Assembly (NCBI RefSeq): GCF_014305155.1
Contig: NZ_JACRUK010000012.1
Location: 27,041 to 91,040 of the forward strand
DNA length: 64,000 bases
DNA from: Flavobacterium muglaense
GTDB lineage: Bacteria > Bacteroidota > Bacteroidia > Flavobacteriales > Flavobacteriaceae
Direction of reading: 5' to 3'
Positions 17,953-26,106 of this stretch are shown here, in pieces. Made by a program: the position numbers and the translations under genes. Position 1 is the stretch's first letter. Each line of letters starts with the position of its first letter. A model generated the notes under the pieces. It was not told the DNA's origin. It searched no databases and worked only from the letters and a program-made list of their open reading frames with translations.

Positions 17953-17975
17953 AAAATAAAAAATAAAACACAACT

Positions 17976-18008
17976 AGCTAAAGGCCAAAAGCTAACAGCT
18001 AAAAGCTT
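17976..18008. repeat. Short AGCTAAAAG-type tandem units before hisB
   Basis: Degenerate repeats of AGCTAAARG (AGCTAAAGG, AAAAGCTAAC, AGCTAAAAGCTT) fill the last bases of the spacer. They end 8 bases before the hisB start and resemble low-complexity spacer repeats. Confidence 0.5.
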
Positions 18009-18015
18009 ATATAAA

Positions 18016-19152
18016 ATGAAAAAAGTACTTTTTATCGATCGTGATGGAACGATTGTTTTGGAACCAGAAGGATATCAATTAGACAGCCTGGAAAAATTAG
18101 AGTTTTATCCAAAAGCTTTTCAGTATTTGGCTAAAATTGCCACGGAATTAGAGTATGAATTGGTAATGGTGACCAACCAAGACGGATTGGGAACAGATAG
18201 TTTTCCGGAAGATACGTTTTGGCCAACGCAAAATTTCATCTTGAGAGCTTTTGAAAATGAAGGAGTTTTATTCGACGATATTTTTGTAGATCGCTCATTT
18301 CCTGAAGACAATGCACCTACACGCAAGCCCAGAACAGGAATGTTGACAAAATATATTGACAATCCGTCGTATGATTTGGCTAACTCTTTTGTATTAGGTG
18401 ATCGATTAACGGATGTTGAACTAGCTAAAAACCTTGGTGCAAAGGCGGTTTTTATGAATGATTCTGATGGAGCAGGTAGTGAAGAGATTAGCGCCAAAAG
18501 AGAAGAGCTAGATGAGACAATAGCCCTGCAATCGATGGACTGGAAAGTGATTTATGAGTTCTTAAAACTTGAAGCACGTTCAGCAACGATTTCGAGAAAA
18601 ACCAATGAAACTGATATTTACATTAACTTGAATCTTGATGGTACAGGGAAAAGCAAAATCGAAACCGGAATTGCCTTTTTTGATCACATGCTTGACCAAA
18701 TTGCACGTCACGGGCAAATGGATTTGGAGATTTTGGTAAAAGGAGATCTAGAAGTTGATGAGCACCATACTATTGAGGATACCGCTATCGCTCTAGGAGA
18801 AGTTTTTGCAAAAGCGTTAGGAAACAAACTAGGTATTGAAAGATACGGTTTTTGTTTACCAATGGACGACTGCTTAGCACAAGTGGCTATTGATTTTGGA
18901 GGTAGAAACTGGTTGGTTTGGGAAACCGAATTCAAACGTGAAATGGTAGGGAAGATGCCAACAGAGATGTTCTTGCATTTCTTTAAATCGTTCTCAGACG
19001 GAGCTAAAGCAAACATCAACATCAAAGCTGAAGGAGACAATGAGCATCATAAGATCGAGGCTATTTTTAAGGCTTTCGCCAAAGCGATAAAGGTTGCCGT
19101 AAAACGCGATACAGAGAAAATGATTTTGCCATCTACGAAAGGAATGTTGTAA
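18016..19152 (+). CDS. hisB: Bifunctional histidinol-phosphatase / imidazoleglycerol-phosphate dehydratase
   Basis: This is a 378-residue fusion. Residues 1 to about 165 are a HAD-type phosphatase with the nucleophile motif FIDRDGT and a zinc-loop-like region. About 185-378 are the dehydratase, with [19 protein letters not shown] and the paired manganese-binding motifs DEHHTIED and NEHHKIEA. It performs steps six and eight of histidine synthesis. The bifunctional form is usual in Bacteroidota and enterobacteria. Confidence 0.95.
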   Translation: MKKVLFIDRDGTIVLEPEGYQLDSLEKLEFYPKAFQYLAKIATELEYELVMVTNQDGLGTDSFPEDTFWPTQNFILRAFENEGVLFDDIFVDRSFPEDNAPTRKPRTGMLTKYIDNPSYDLANSFVLGDRLTDVELAKNLGAKAVFMNDSDGAGSEEISAKREELDETIALQSMDWKVIYEFLKLEARSATISRKTNETDIYINLNLDGTGKSKIETGIAFFDHMLDQIARHGQMDLEILVKGDLEVDEHHTIEDTAIALGEVFAKALGNKLGIERYGFCLPMDDCLAQVAIDFGGRNWLVWETEFKREMVGKMPTEMFLHFFKSFSDGAKANINIKAEGDNEHHKIEAIFKAFAKAIKVAVKRDTEKMILPSTKGML

Positions 19153-19158
19153 AAATTT

Positions 19159-19214
19159 GTTTAAAGTTTAAAGTTTCAGGTTCTGTGATGAACCTTAAAC
19201 CTTAAACTTTAAAC
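19159..19214. repeat. Imperfect 24-bp inverted repeat of TTTAAAG/CTTTAAA units
   Basis: The arms 19159-19182 and 19191-19214 match at 21 of 24 positions around an 8-base loop. They are built from the same heptamer-like units as the hisG-hisD spacer. The transcript could fold into a long A/U-rich hairpin between hisB and hisH. Confidence 0.65.
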
Positions 19215-19229
19215 CTGAAACAAAAAACA

Positions 19230-19811
19230 ATGAAACTAGTAATAATAAATTACGGAGCAGGAAACATTCAAAGCATTATGTTTGCTATCGAAAGATTGGG
19301 ATATAACGCAGTTTTGAGTAATGATCCAGCCGAGATAAAAGCAGCGGATAAAGTGATTTTTCCGGGTGTAGGCGAGGCGAGTTCAGCAATGAAAATGCTT
19401 TTGGCAAGTGGTTTGGATGCATTGATTCCAACATTGACGCAGCCTGTATTAGGTATTTGCTTAGGAATGCAATTGATGTGCAACAAAACCGAAGAGGGAA
19501 ACACAAAAGGATTAGGAATTTTTGACGTAGATGTACTTAAATTTTCGAATAAAGTTAAAGTGCCGCAAATGGGTTGGAACACGATTTATAACTTGAAATC
19601 GGATTTGCTCAAAGACATCTCAGAAAACGAATACATGTATTTGGTACACAGTTTTTATGCTCCTAATTGCGCCGAATCGATTGCTACTACAAATTACGAA
19701 CTAGAATATGCTTCGGCATTGCAAAAAAATAATTTTTACGGAACCCAATTTCACCCAGAAAAAAGTGGTGACGTAGGGGAGAAAATTCTGGGAAATTTTT
19801 TAGCGCTTTAG
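19230..19811 (+). CDS. hisH: Imidazole glycerol phosphate synthase, glutaminase subunit
   Basis: This 193-residue class I glutamine amidotransferase supplies ammonia to HisF. The nucleophile is C77 in LGICLGMQLM, and the His/Glu of the triad lie in GTQFHPEKSG near the C-terminus. PGVGEASSAM is the oxyanion-loop region typical of HisH. It is followed by a repeat-filled spacer and hisA. Confidence 0.95.
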   Translation: MKLVIINYGAGNIQSIMFAIERLGYNAVLSNDPAEIKAADKVIFPGVGEASSAMKMLLASGLDALIPTLTQPVLGICLGMQLMCNKTEEGNTKGLGIFDVDVLKFSNKVKVPQMGWNTIYNLKSDLLKDISENEYMYLVHSFYAPNCAESIATTNYELEYASALQKNNFYGTQFHPEKSGDVGEKILGNFLAL

Positions 19812-19861
19812 TGCCCAAAGAGGGAAATATTAAAAGACGCAAATAAATATTAATTAAAAAA

Positions 19862-19907
19862 CCTATTGACCCCTAATAGGAATTCCCCCTTCGGGGGTTA
19901 GGGGGCT
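19862..19907. repeat. Dispersed intergenic repeat (two hairpins)
   Basis: CCTATT/AATAGG (19862-19880) and CCCCC-TTC-GGGGG (19885-19897) form adjacent hairpins, followed by TTAGGGGGCT. It is strikingly G/C-rich for this AT-rich DNA and ends about 4 bases before the hisA start. Elements of this kind (CCCCCTTCGGGGG with TTAGGGGG) recur in Flavobacterium spacers; the function is unknown. Confidence 0.65.
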
Positions 19908-19911
19908 AATC

Positions 19912-20634
19912 ATGCGTATAATACCTGCCATTGACATTATTGACGGAAAATGTGTTCGCTTATCAAAAGGCGATTACAATACCAAAATTATATATAACGA
20001 AAACCCGCTTGAAGTTGCCAAAGAATTTGAAGCACACGGAATTGAATATTTGCATTTAGTAGATCTTGACGGAGCGAAGTCAAGCAAAATTGTCAATTAT
20101 AAAATACTAGAACAAATTGCAAGTCAAACGAGCTTAAAAATCGATTTTGGAGGTGGATTAAAGTCGGATGCCGATTTGAAAATTGCTTTTGAAAGTGGTG
20201 CAAACCAAATTACAGGTGGTAGTATCGCTGTAAAAAATAGAACTATTTTCGAAAAATGGATTGCAGAGTATGGTGCTGATAAAATCATTCTTGGAGCAGA
20301 TGCGAATAACGAAAAAGTTGCTGTTTCAGGATGGTTAGAAGAATCTGATGAAGATTTAGTTCCCTTTATTCAAGGGTATCAGTCCAAGGGAATTCAGTAT
20401 GTAATTTGTACTGATATTGCAAAAGACGGAATGTTAGAAGGTCCGAGTTTTGACTTGTACGCAAAAATTTTAGGGGAAGCCCAAGGAATTAAATTAATCG
20501 CTTCCGGTGGAATTTCGACTTTTGATGAGTTACCTAAATTGGCCGAATTAGGTTGTGAAGGAACAATCATTGGAAAAGCGATTTACGAAGGAAGGATTTC
20601 AATGAAACAATTGGAACAATTTATCATTGGGTAG
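19912..20634 (+). CDS. hisA: ProFAR isomerase (phosphoribosylformimino-5-aminoimidazole carboxamide ribotide isomerase)
   Basis: The 240-residue (beta/alpha)8 barrel begins [20 protein letters not shown], with the first catalytic Asp in AIDIIDG. The second catalytic Asp and phosphate sites are in [14 protein letters not shown] and IASGGIS. The TAG stop (20632-20634) lies inside the first unit of a GTAGAGACGC repeat, so the repeat supplies the end of the gene. Confidence 0.95.
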   Translation: MRIIPAIDIIDGKCVRLSKGDYNTKIIYNENPLEVAKEFEAHGIEYLHLVDLDGAKSSKIVNYKILEQIASQTSLKIDFGGGLKSDADLKIAFESGANQITGGSIAVKNRTIFEKWIAEYGADKIILGADANNEKVAVSGWLEESDEDLVPFIQGYQSKGIQYVICTDIAKDGMLEGPSFDLYAKILGEAQGIKLIASGGISTFDELPKLAELGCEGTIIGKAIYEGRISMKQLEQFIIG

Positions 20635-20674
20635 AGACGCAATGTTGTAGAGACGCACTGCAGTGCGTCTCTAC
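20631..20674. repeat. GTAGAGACGC palindromic repeat
   Basis: A partial unit GTAGAGACGCAATGT (20631) is followed by a perfect 28-bp palindrome at 20647-20674 (GTAGAGACGCACTG and its complement). The element fills the hisA-hisF spacer and provides the hisA stop codon. Palindromes of this sequence are known as dispersed repeats in several bacterial phyla. Confidence 0.85.
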
Positions 20675-20697
20675 GGAATGAAATAAAAAAATAAAAC

Positions 20698-21453
20698 ATG
20701 TTAACAAAAAGAATAATCCCCTGTTTAGATATAAAAAATGGTCGTACTGTAAAAGGCGTAAATTTTGTAGATTTGCGTGATGCGGGTGATCCGGTGGAAT
20801 TAGCAAAGATCTACTCTAATGAAGGGGCTGACGAATTGGTGTTTTTAGACATATCAGCAACTGAAGAACGCCGAAAAACATTAGTCAATTTGGTTCGTGA
20901 AGTGGCATCTACCATCAATATTCCGTTTACTGTAGGTGGAGGAATTTCGTCTGTAGCCGATGTGGAAGTGTTGTTGCAAAACGGAGCCGATAAAGTTTCG
21001 ATCAATTCATCAGCGATAAAAAATCCGCAGTTGATTAATGATTTGGCTAATAAATTTGGAAGCCAATGCGTGGTTGTAGCCATTGATGCTAAACAAATAG
21101 ATGGGCAATGGATCGTGCATTTAATGGGCGGAAAAGTACCTACAGAACTGAATTTATTTGATTGGGCTGTGGAAGTAGCCGAAAGAGGAGCGGGAGAAAT
21201 CTTGTTTACCTCGATGGATAATGACGGAACAAAGAACGGTTTTGCTAATGCGGCTTTGGCTAAATTATCAACGTTAGTTAATATTCCGATAATCGCTTCG
21301 GGAGGAGCAGGGAATATGCAACATTTTGTTGACAGTTTTATAGAAGGTAAAGCAGATGCAGCATTAGCGGCAAGCGTATTCCATTTTAAAGAAATTGAAA
21401 TCAAGACGTTGAAGCGGGAATTGAGAAATAATAATATCGCAGTGCGATTATAA
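20698..21453 (+). CDS. hisF: Imidazole glycerol phosphate synthase, cyclase subunit
   Basis: This 251-residue (beta/alpha)8 barrel partners HisH to form imidazole glycerol phosphate and AICAR. It starts [20 protein letters not shown] with the first catalytic Asp in CLDIKNG. The second catalytic Asp is in [12 protein letters not shown], and phosphate loops are VGGGISSV and ASGGAGN. It lies downstream of the palindromic repeat. Confidence 0.96.
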   Translation: MLTKRIIPCLDIKNGRTVKGVNFVDLRDAGDPVELAKIYSNEGADELVFLDISATEERRKTLVNLVREVASTINIPFTVGGGISSVADVEVLLQNGADKVSINSSAIKNPQLINDLANKFGSQCVVVAIDAKQIDGQWIVHLMGGKVPTELNLFDWAVEVAERGAGEILFTSMDNDGTKNGFANAALAKLSTLVNIPIIASGGAGNMQHFVDSFIEGKADAALAASVFHFKEIEIKTLKRELRNNNIAVRL

Positions 21454-21531
21454 AACATAGAAAAAAGAGCAAAGAAGTCAGATCTGAAAATCTTTCAATA
21501 TTTGAATCTTTTAATCATTAAATAATAAAAA

Positions 21532-22131
21532 ATGAACATAGATTTTTCAAAAAGCGCACACGGATTAATTCCGGGAATTATACAAGATAGCGAAACCAAA
21601 GCCGTTTTAATGTTGGGTTACATGAATGCAGAGGCGTACCAAAAAACAATTGATACACAAAAAGTAACTTTTTTTAGTCGTTCAAAACAAAGACTTTGGA
21701 CCAAAGGGGAGGAAAGTGGAAACTTTTTAAACTTGGTAGATATAAAAAATGACTGTGATGGTGATACTTTATTAATTCAAGCAAAACCAGTGGGACCTAC
21801 GTGTCATACTGGTGCAGACACTTGTTGGCAAACAGAGAATAAATCAGATTATGGATTTATATCAAACTTAGAGCAAACTATCAAAACTAGGAGAGAAAAC
21901 GCAGACTCAGAGAAGAGTTATGTGGCATCTTTATTCAAATTAGGAATGAATAAAATTGCTCAAAAAGTAGGCGAGGAAGCAGTTGAAGTGGTTATCGAAG
22001 CGCTTGATAACAAAGATGATTTATTCTTGAGCGAGAGTGCTGATTTATTGTTTCACTATTTAATTCTACTACAAGCCAAAGGATTTGAATTAGAAGATGT
22101 GGTTAAAGTTTTAAAAAGCCGTCAGAAATAA
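21532..22131 (+). CDS. hisIE: Bifunctional phosphoribosyl-AMP cyclohydrolase / phosphoribosyl-ATP pyrophosphatase
   Basis: This 199-residue fusion performs steps two and three of the pathway. The N-terminal HisI part has MLGYMNAEAY, FFSRSKQRLWTKGEESGN and the zinc ligands in DCDGDTLL and TCHTGADTCW. The C-terminal HisE part (about 110-199) has QKVGEEAVEVVIEAL. It is the last gene of the operon and a terminator follows. Confidence 0.95.
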   Translation: MNIDFSKSAHGLIPGIIQDSETKAVLMLGYMNAEAYQKTIDTQKVTFFSRSKQRLWTKGEESGNFLNLVDIKNDCDGDTLLIQAKPVGPTCHTGADTCWQTENKSDYGFISNLEQTIKTRRENADSEKSYVASLFKLGMNKIAQKVGEEAVEVVIEALDNKDDLFLSESADLLFHYLILLQAKGFELEDVVKVLKSRQK

Positions 22132-22160
22132 AGATTTATTCTGGTTAAAAATAGTAGACT

Positions 22161-22201
22161 ACCCATTAATGAAGGATTTCGTTATTGGGTTTTCTTTTTT
22201 T
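22161..22201 (+). terminator. Probable terminator of the his operon
   Basis: ACCCATTAA pairs imperfectly with TTATTGGGT around a 10-11 base loop and is followed by a T-rich tract (TTTTCTTTTTTT). It lies 30 bases after hisIE. Confidence 0.65.
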
Positions 22202-22269
22202 TCTGCCTATCTGTAAAGCAACCACTGTATTTTTTATTATATTTAAAAAAAAATACCACGGACGAGAAT

Positions 22270-23400
22270 ATGTATATGGAACAACAAACGGATACTCAAA
22301 CAATAAAACAGACCATTATTAAAACGGGATTACATATTATATTGACCACAGACGATGATGATGCGCGACCAGTCTATATTGCGGGTAATTTTAACCATTG
22401 GCTTACTCAGGATAAAGCGTTTGTAATGGAAAAAATTGGAAACGGTTTGTACCATTATAAATTCACACATGATTTTAATTATCCTGAACAGCTGATTTAT
22501 AAATTTACTAAGGGAGATTGGAGCGAAGTTGAAATTGACGAAAATGGAAATAGAACATTAAATAGAGAAACCGGCAGGCATACAGGTATTCAAAATGAAC
22601 ATGTTGCCCGATGGAGAAAAAATTGGCTGCCTTTTAAACCTAATTTTTTACCACAAGTAGTGCTCCTTTCGGATGAATTTGAGATTCCGCAGCTCAACAA
22701 AACGAGAAAAATATGGGCATTACTGCCTCATGATTATGATAGTTCTACCGAAAGTTATCCTGTAATGTACTTACAAGACGCACAAAATTTATTCAACGAA
22801 GAGGCCGACTATGGTAATTGGGAAATAGATAAAAAACTGGCTGTAATGAGCGAGTACAAAGTGGGCAAAATTATAATCATTGCGATAGAACATGCCGAAG
22901 AAGATCGGATTAGAGAATACAATGTAGGCAAAACAGTTCTTGGAAAAGGACAAGGAAAAAAGTACATGCAATTTTTAACCGAAACATTGAAACCTTTTGT
23001 AGATGCTAATTTCCGAACTAAAACCGATAGGCAAAACACAGGAATTGGAGGTAGTTCAATGGGAGCATTAATCAGTATTTTTAGCGGCTTACGGTATCCT
23101 AGTATTTATGGCAAGTTGATGATTTTTTCTCCTTCCTTATGGGTAAAACCAGATATGAAAATTAAGGTGGCAAATCAAAATGATTGGGACACAAAGATCT
23201 ATTTGTATGCTGGAAGAGACGAAAGTGAAACAATGATTTCTCATGTTAAAAATTTTAAAGAACGGCTTATCGCGAGCGAGTTTGTAAAAGATAAAATGGA
23301 AATTAATTTAAGTATTAACAAAGAGGGGAAACACAACGAATTGTACTGGAGTGATGAATTCCCGAAGGCAATCGAATGGTTATTTTTTAACACTAAATAA
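22270..23400 (+). CDS. Esterase family protein with N-terminal glycogen-binding-like domain
   Basis: The 376-residue protein has two parts. Residues 25-95 look like an AMP-activated-kinase/CBM48-type immunoglobulin fold (VYIAGNFNHW...YHYKF). Residues 125-376 form a putative-esterase (PF00756-type) alpha/beta hydrolase with the nucleophile in GIGGSSMGALIS and a His late in HNELYW. There is no signal peptide. It is 6 bases from the M17 aminopeptidase gene and 1.4 kb from an ATP-grasp gene, forming a tight operon. Relatives include siderophore and sugar esterases; the substrate is unknown. Start choice between 22270 and 22276 is open. Confidence 0.85.
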   Translation: MYMEQQTDTQTIKQTIIKTGLHIILTTDDDDARPVYIAGNFNHWLTQDKAFVMEKIGNGLYHYKFTHDFNYPEQLIYKFTKGDWSEVEIDENGNRTLNRETGRHTGIQNEHVARWRKNWLPFKPNFLPQVVLLSDEFEIPQLNKTRKIWALLPHDYDSSTESYPVMYLQDAQNLFNEEADYGNWEIDKKLAVMSEYKVGKIIIIAIEHAEEDRIREYNVGKTVLGKGQGKKYMQFLTETLKPFVDANFRTKTDRQNTGIGGSSMGALISIFSGLRYPSIYGKLMIFSPSLWVKPDMKIKVANQNDWDTKIYLYAGRDESETMISHVKNFKERLIASEFVKDKMEINLSINKEGKHNELYWSDEFPKAIEWLFFNTK

Positions 23401-23406
23401 AAGGAA

Positions 23407-24837
23407 ATGAAAACATCAAAAGTGGATCGTATCAAAAATTTTTCAGGAACGGTATTAGTTCCCCTATTCGAAACAAAAACAAATGACACGGTAACAATTG
23501 AATTTGATGGTTTAGCAATATCGCCTAAAGTGTTTACTGGAAAAAAAGACAGTTATTACTTAGCCGTAAATGGAGGTAAAACCTATGTTTTCATAGGTCT
23601 AGGAAAAACCATTGATTACAAATCGTTAAAAACTATTTTTAGAAGAATCGCAGTAAAGGAAAAAGCTATATTAGAAAATCAAGTAGTTTTGAATATTCCC
23701 GAAGAATTTGGGGACGATCAAGTCGAGGCGGCAGTTTCGGGATTATTGTTGGGGACTTACAATCTAGGTCATTTTAAAAATGAAAAGGAGCATCCGTTCT
23801 TGGACACCAATTTCGATTTAAAAATCTGCTCCAATAAAGAGTATACAACTGTTGTAAACAAGGCTATTAAAATTGCAAAAGCGCAATTAGAAACCTTATC
23901 ATTAGTTGATTTACCACCTAATACCGTAACACCAAGATACCTAGCTACTTGGGCACAAGAAAAGGGAAATAGGTATGGATTTGAGGTCAAAGTATTGGGC
24001 TTAGATGCTGCAAGAGTAGAAGGTTTAGGTGCATTTCTTGCTGTTGGTAAAGCAAGTCAAAATGAACCGCAATTTGTTATTATGACTTATACACCAAAAA
24101 TGAGTTCGGCTAAATTAAAGCATATCGGACTCGTTGGAAAAGGAATCACCTTTGATACAGGGGGCTTAAATATTAAGACGGCAGGAATGGTTCATATGAA
24201 ATGTGATATGGCGGGCGGTGCCGCGGTTTTTGGCGCTATGCAATTAATAGCCGACCTGCAACTACCCGTACAAGTTACTGCAATTGTTCCCTGCGCAGAA
24301 AATGCTGTTGATAAAACTGCTTTTTTACCTAGTGATGTGATTCAAAGTTATAGCGGTCATTCGATCGAAATTATCGATACAGACGCTGAAGGACGATTAG
24401 TACTTGCTGATGGATTATCGTACCTAATTAAAAATTACAAACCCGAATATATCGTTGATATCGCTACTCTGACGGGAAGTAGTGTAGGTACTTTTGGTTA
24501 TGAATGTGGTGCTTTGTTCACCAATAATGATTCTATTTCGAAAAAAATACAAGAAGCAGGAGACGCTGTTGGAGAACGATTGTGGCCGTTGCCGCTTTGG
24601 GATTCTTACAAATCAGATATAGCCAGTGATATTGCCGATGTGAAAAATTACAGTGGAAAACCTGTTGCTGGTGCTATTAGCGCTGCTAAGTTTTTAGAAT
24701 TTTTTACGCAAGAGCATACAGCATGGGCGCATCTTGATGTAGCAGGAGTCGCGTTTGGAGATGACGAATTTGCAAAAAGTAAGCATGCAACCGCTTATGG
24801 TGTTCATTTATTAACTAAATTCATAGAAAATTTATAG
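23407..24837 (+). CDS. M17 family leucyl aminopeptidase
   Basis: The 476-residue protein has an N-terminal macro-like domain and a C-terminal catalytic domain. The metal-binding region VGKGITFDTGGLNIKT and the family signature DTDAEGRLVLADGL are both present. These enzymes are hexameric cytosolic aminopeptidases with two metals, and some also cleave Cys-Gly or other dipeptides. It lies between an esterase (6 bases upstream) and an ATP-grasp ligase (5 bases downstream). That suggests a dedicated role in making or degrading a small peptide rather than general turnover. Confidence 0.92.
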   Translation: MKTSKVDRIKNFSGTVLVPLFETKTNDTVTIEFDGLAISPKVFTGKKDSYYLAVNGGKTYVFIGLGKTIDYKSLKTIFRRIAVKEKAILENQVVLNIPEEFGDDQVEAAVSGLLLGTYNLGHFKNEKEHPFLDTNFDLKICSNKEYTTVVNKAIKIAKAQLETLSLVDLPPNTVTPRYLATWAQEKGNRYGFEVKVLGLDAARVEGLGAFLAVGKASQNEPQFVIMTYTPKMSSAKLKHIGLVGKGITFDTGGLNIKTAGMVHMKCDMAGGAAVFGAMQLIADLQLPVQVTAIVPCAENAVDKTAFLPSDVIQSYSGHSIEIIDTDAEGRLVLADGLSYLIKNYKPEYIVDIATLTGSSVGTFGYECGALFTNNDSISKKIQEAGDAVGERLWPLPLWDSYKSDIASDIADVKNYSGKPVAGAISAAKFLEFFTQEHTAWAHLDVAGVAFGDDEFAKSKHATAYGVHLLTKFIENL

Positions 24838-24842
24838 CGCTT

Positions 24843-26057
24843 ATGGAAACTACTAAAACCTTCATTTGTATTTCTAATTATTTCAAAGGAGCCGATTTTT
24901 TGACTCATTTAAATGATCTTGGAAATAAAGTTTATCTAATCACTAGTGAAAAATTACGTGATAAACCCTGGCCACATGATGCTATCGAAGAGATTTTTTT
25001 CATGCAAGGGCAGGACATCGACTGGAACTTAGAGCATTTATTATTGGGGGTTGGTAATTTAATGAAATCGAATAAAATTGATGCCATAGTAGCCTTGGAT
25101 GATTACGATGTTGAAAAAGCAACCTATCTAAGGGAAAACTTGCGAATTGACGGCATGGGGCAAACTACGGGTCGTTACTTTAGAGATAAACTTGCCATGC
25201 GTATGAGAGCCAAAAGTTGTGCTATTCCCAATCCCTCATTTTGCTCGCTTTTTAACGATCATGATATCAATACTTTTGCAGATACTGTCGAGGCGCCATG
25301 GGTCTTAAAGCCGCGTTCCGAAGCTTCGGCATCTGGGATTATTAAGGTTTTTGATAAGGAAGCGCTATGGATTCACATCAATGAAATGGGAAATAACCGT
25401 TTTAAATATGTATTGGAACAATTTAAACCAGGTGATGTGTACCATTGTGATAGTTTAATTTTGGATAAAAAAGTAATCTTTAGCTTAACTTCTAGATATT
25501 TAGCCACTCCTATGGAAATTTCACAAGGAGGAGGTGTTTTTAGAAGCTCAAATGTTCCTTATGGATCAGAAGATGATAAAGCTATTAAAGAGGTAAACGA
25601 GCAGGTCATGAAAGGTTTTGGTTTAAAACATGGAGCCGCACACACTGAGTTTATTAAGTGCAAGGAGGATGGTAAGATCTACTTTCTAGAGACTTCGTCG
25701 CGCGTAGGTGGCGCTCACCTTGCCGAAATGGTTGCCGCAGCATCTAATATTAATTTGTGGAAGGAATGGGCTGCTATTGAAAATGCATTAGTAAAAGGTA
25801 AAAAATACAAACTACCCAAAGTAAAGAAAGAATATGCTGGTATTGTACTGACGCTGTCTAAATACCAACATCCCGATTTATCTTCTTTCTCAGATCCGGA
25901 GGTTTGTTTTACAGTACCATTGGATTACCATGCTGGGCTTATAGTCGAATCCAAAAAGAATGAACGTGTATTAGAATTGTTGAACGACTACACTGATCGA
26001 TTGATTAGTGATTTTTCGGTTGTAGTTGCGCCCGAAAAATTAGATAAACTTCATTAA
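24843..26057 (+). CDS. ATP-grasp domain protein, probable carboxylate-amine ligase
   Basis: The 404-residue protein has a pre-ATP-grasp Rossmann-like N-terminus (about 1-110). The ATP-grasp fold follows: PWVLKPRSEASASGIIKV is the nucleotide-binding lysine strand and glycine loop, and FLETSSRVGGAHLAEM matches the metal-binding glutamate strand. A C-terminal extension of about 100 residues resembles carbamoyl-phosphate-synthase-like or biotin-carboxylase-like ligases. The enzyme would activate a carboxylate as acyl phosphate and join it to an amine. Substrates are unknown. It is the last gene of the esterase-aminopeptidase-ligase operon. Confidence 0.85.
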   Translation: METTKTFICISNYFKGADFLTHLNDLGNKVYLITSEKLRDKPWPHDAIEEIFFMQGQDIDWNLEHLLLGVGNLMKSNKIDAIVALDDYDVEKATYLRENLRIDGMGQTTGRYFRDKLAMRMRAKSCAIPNPSFCSLFNDHDINTFADTVEAPWVLKPRSEASASGIIKVFDKEALWIHINEMGNNRFKYVLEQFKPGDVYHCDSLILDKKVIFSLTSRYLATPMEISQGGGVFRSSNVPYGSEDDKAIKEVNEQVMKGFGLKHGAAHTEFIKCKEDGKIYFLETSSRVGGAHLAEMVAAASNINLWKEWAAIENALVKGKKYKLPKVKKEYAGIVLTLSKYQHPDLSSFSDPEVCFTVPLDYHAGLIVESKKNERVLELLNDYTDRLISDFSVVVAPEKLDKLH

Positions 26058-26106
26058 GTTCGAAAATAAAAATTTAAATAATAAGTAATAACCTGTTCAT
26101 CCATTC

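Noticed and set aside
20811..21458. 215-codon minus-strand frame opposite hisF
   Set aside because: It is the antisense of hisF, is low-complexity and Ser/Pro-rich, and hisF is unambiguous.
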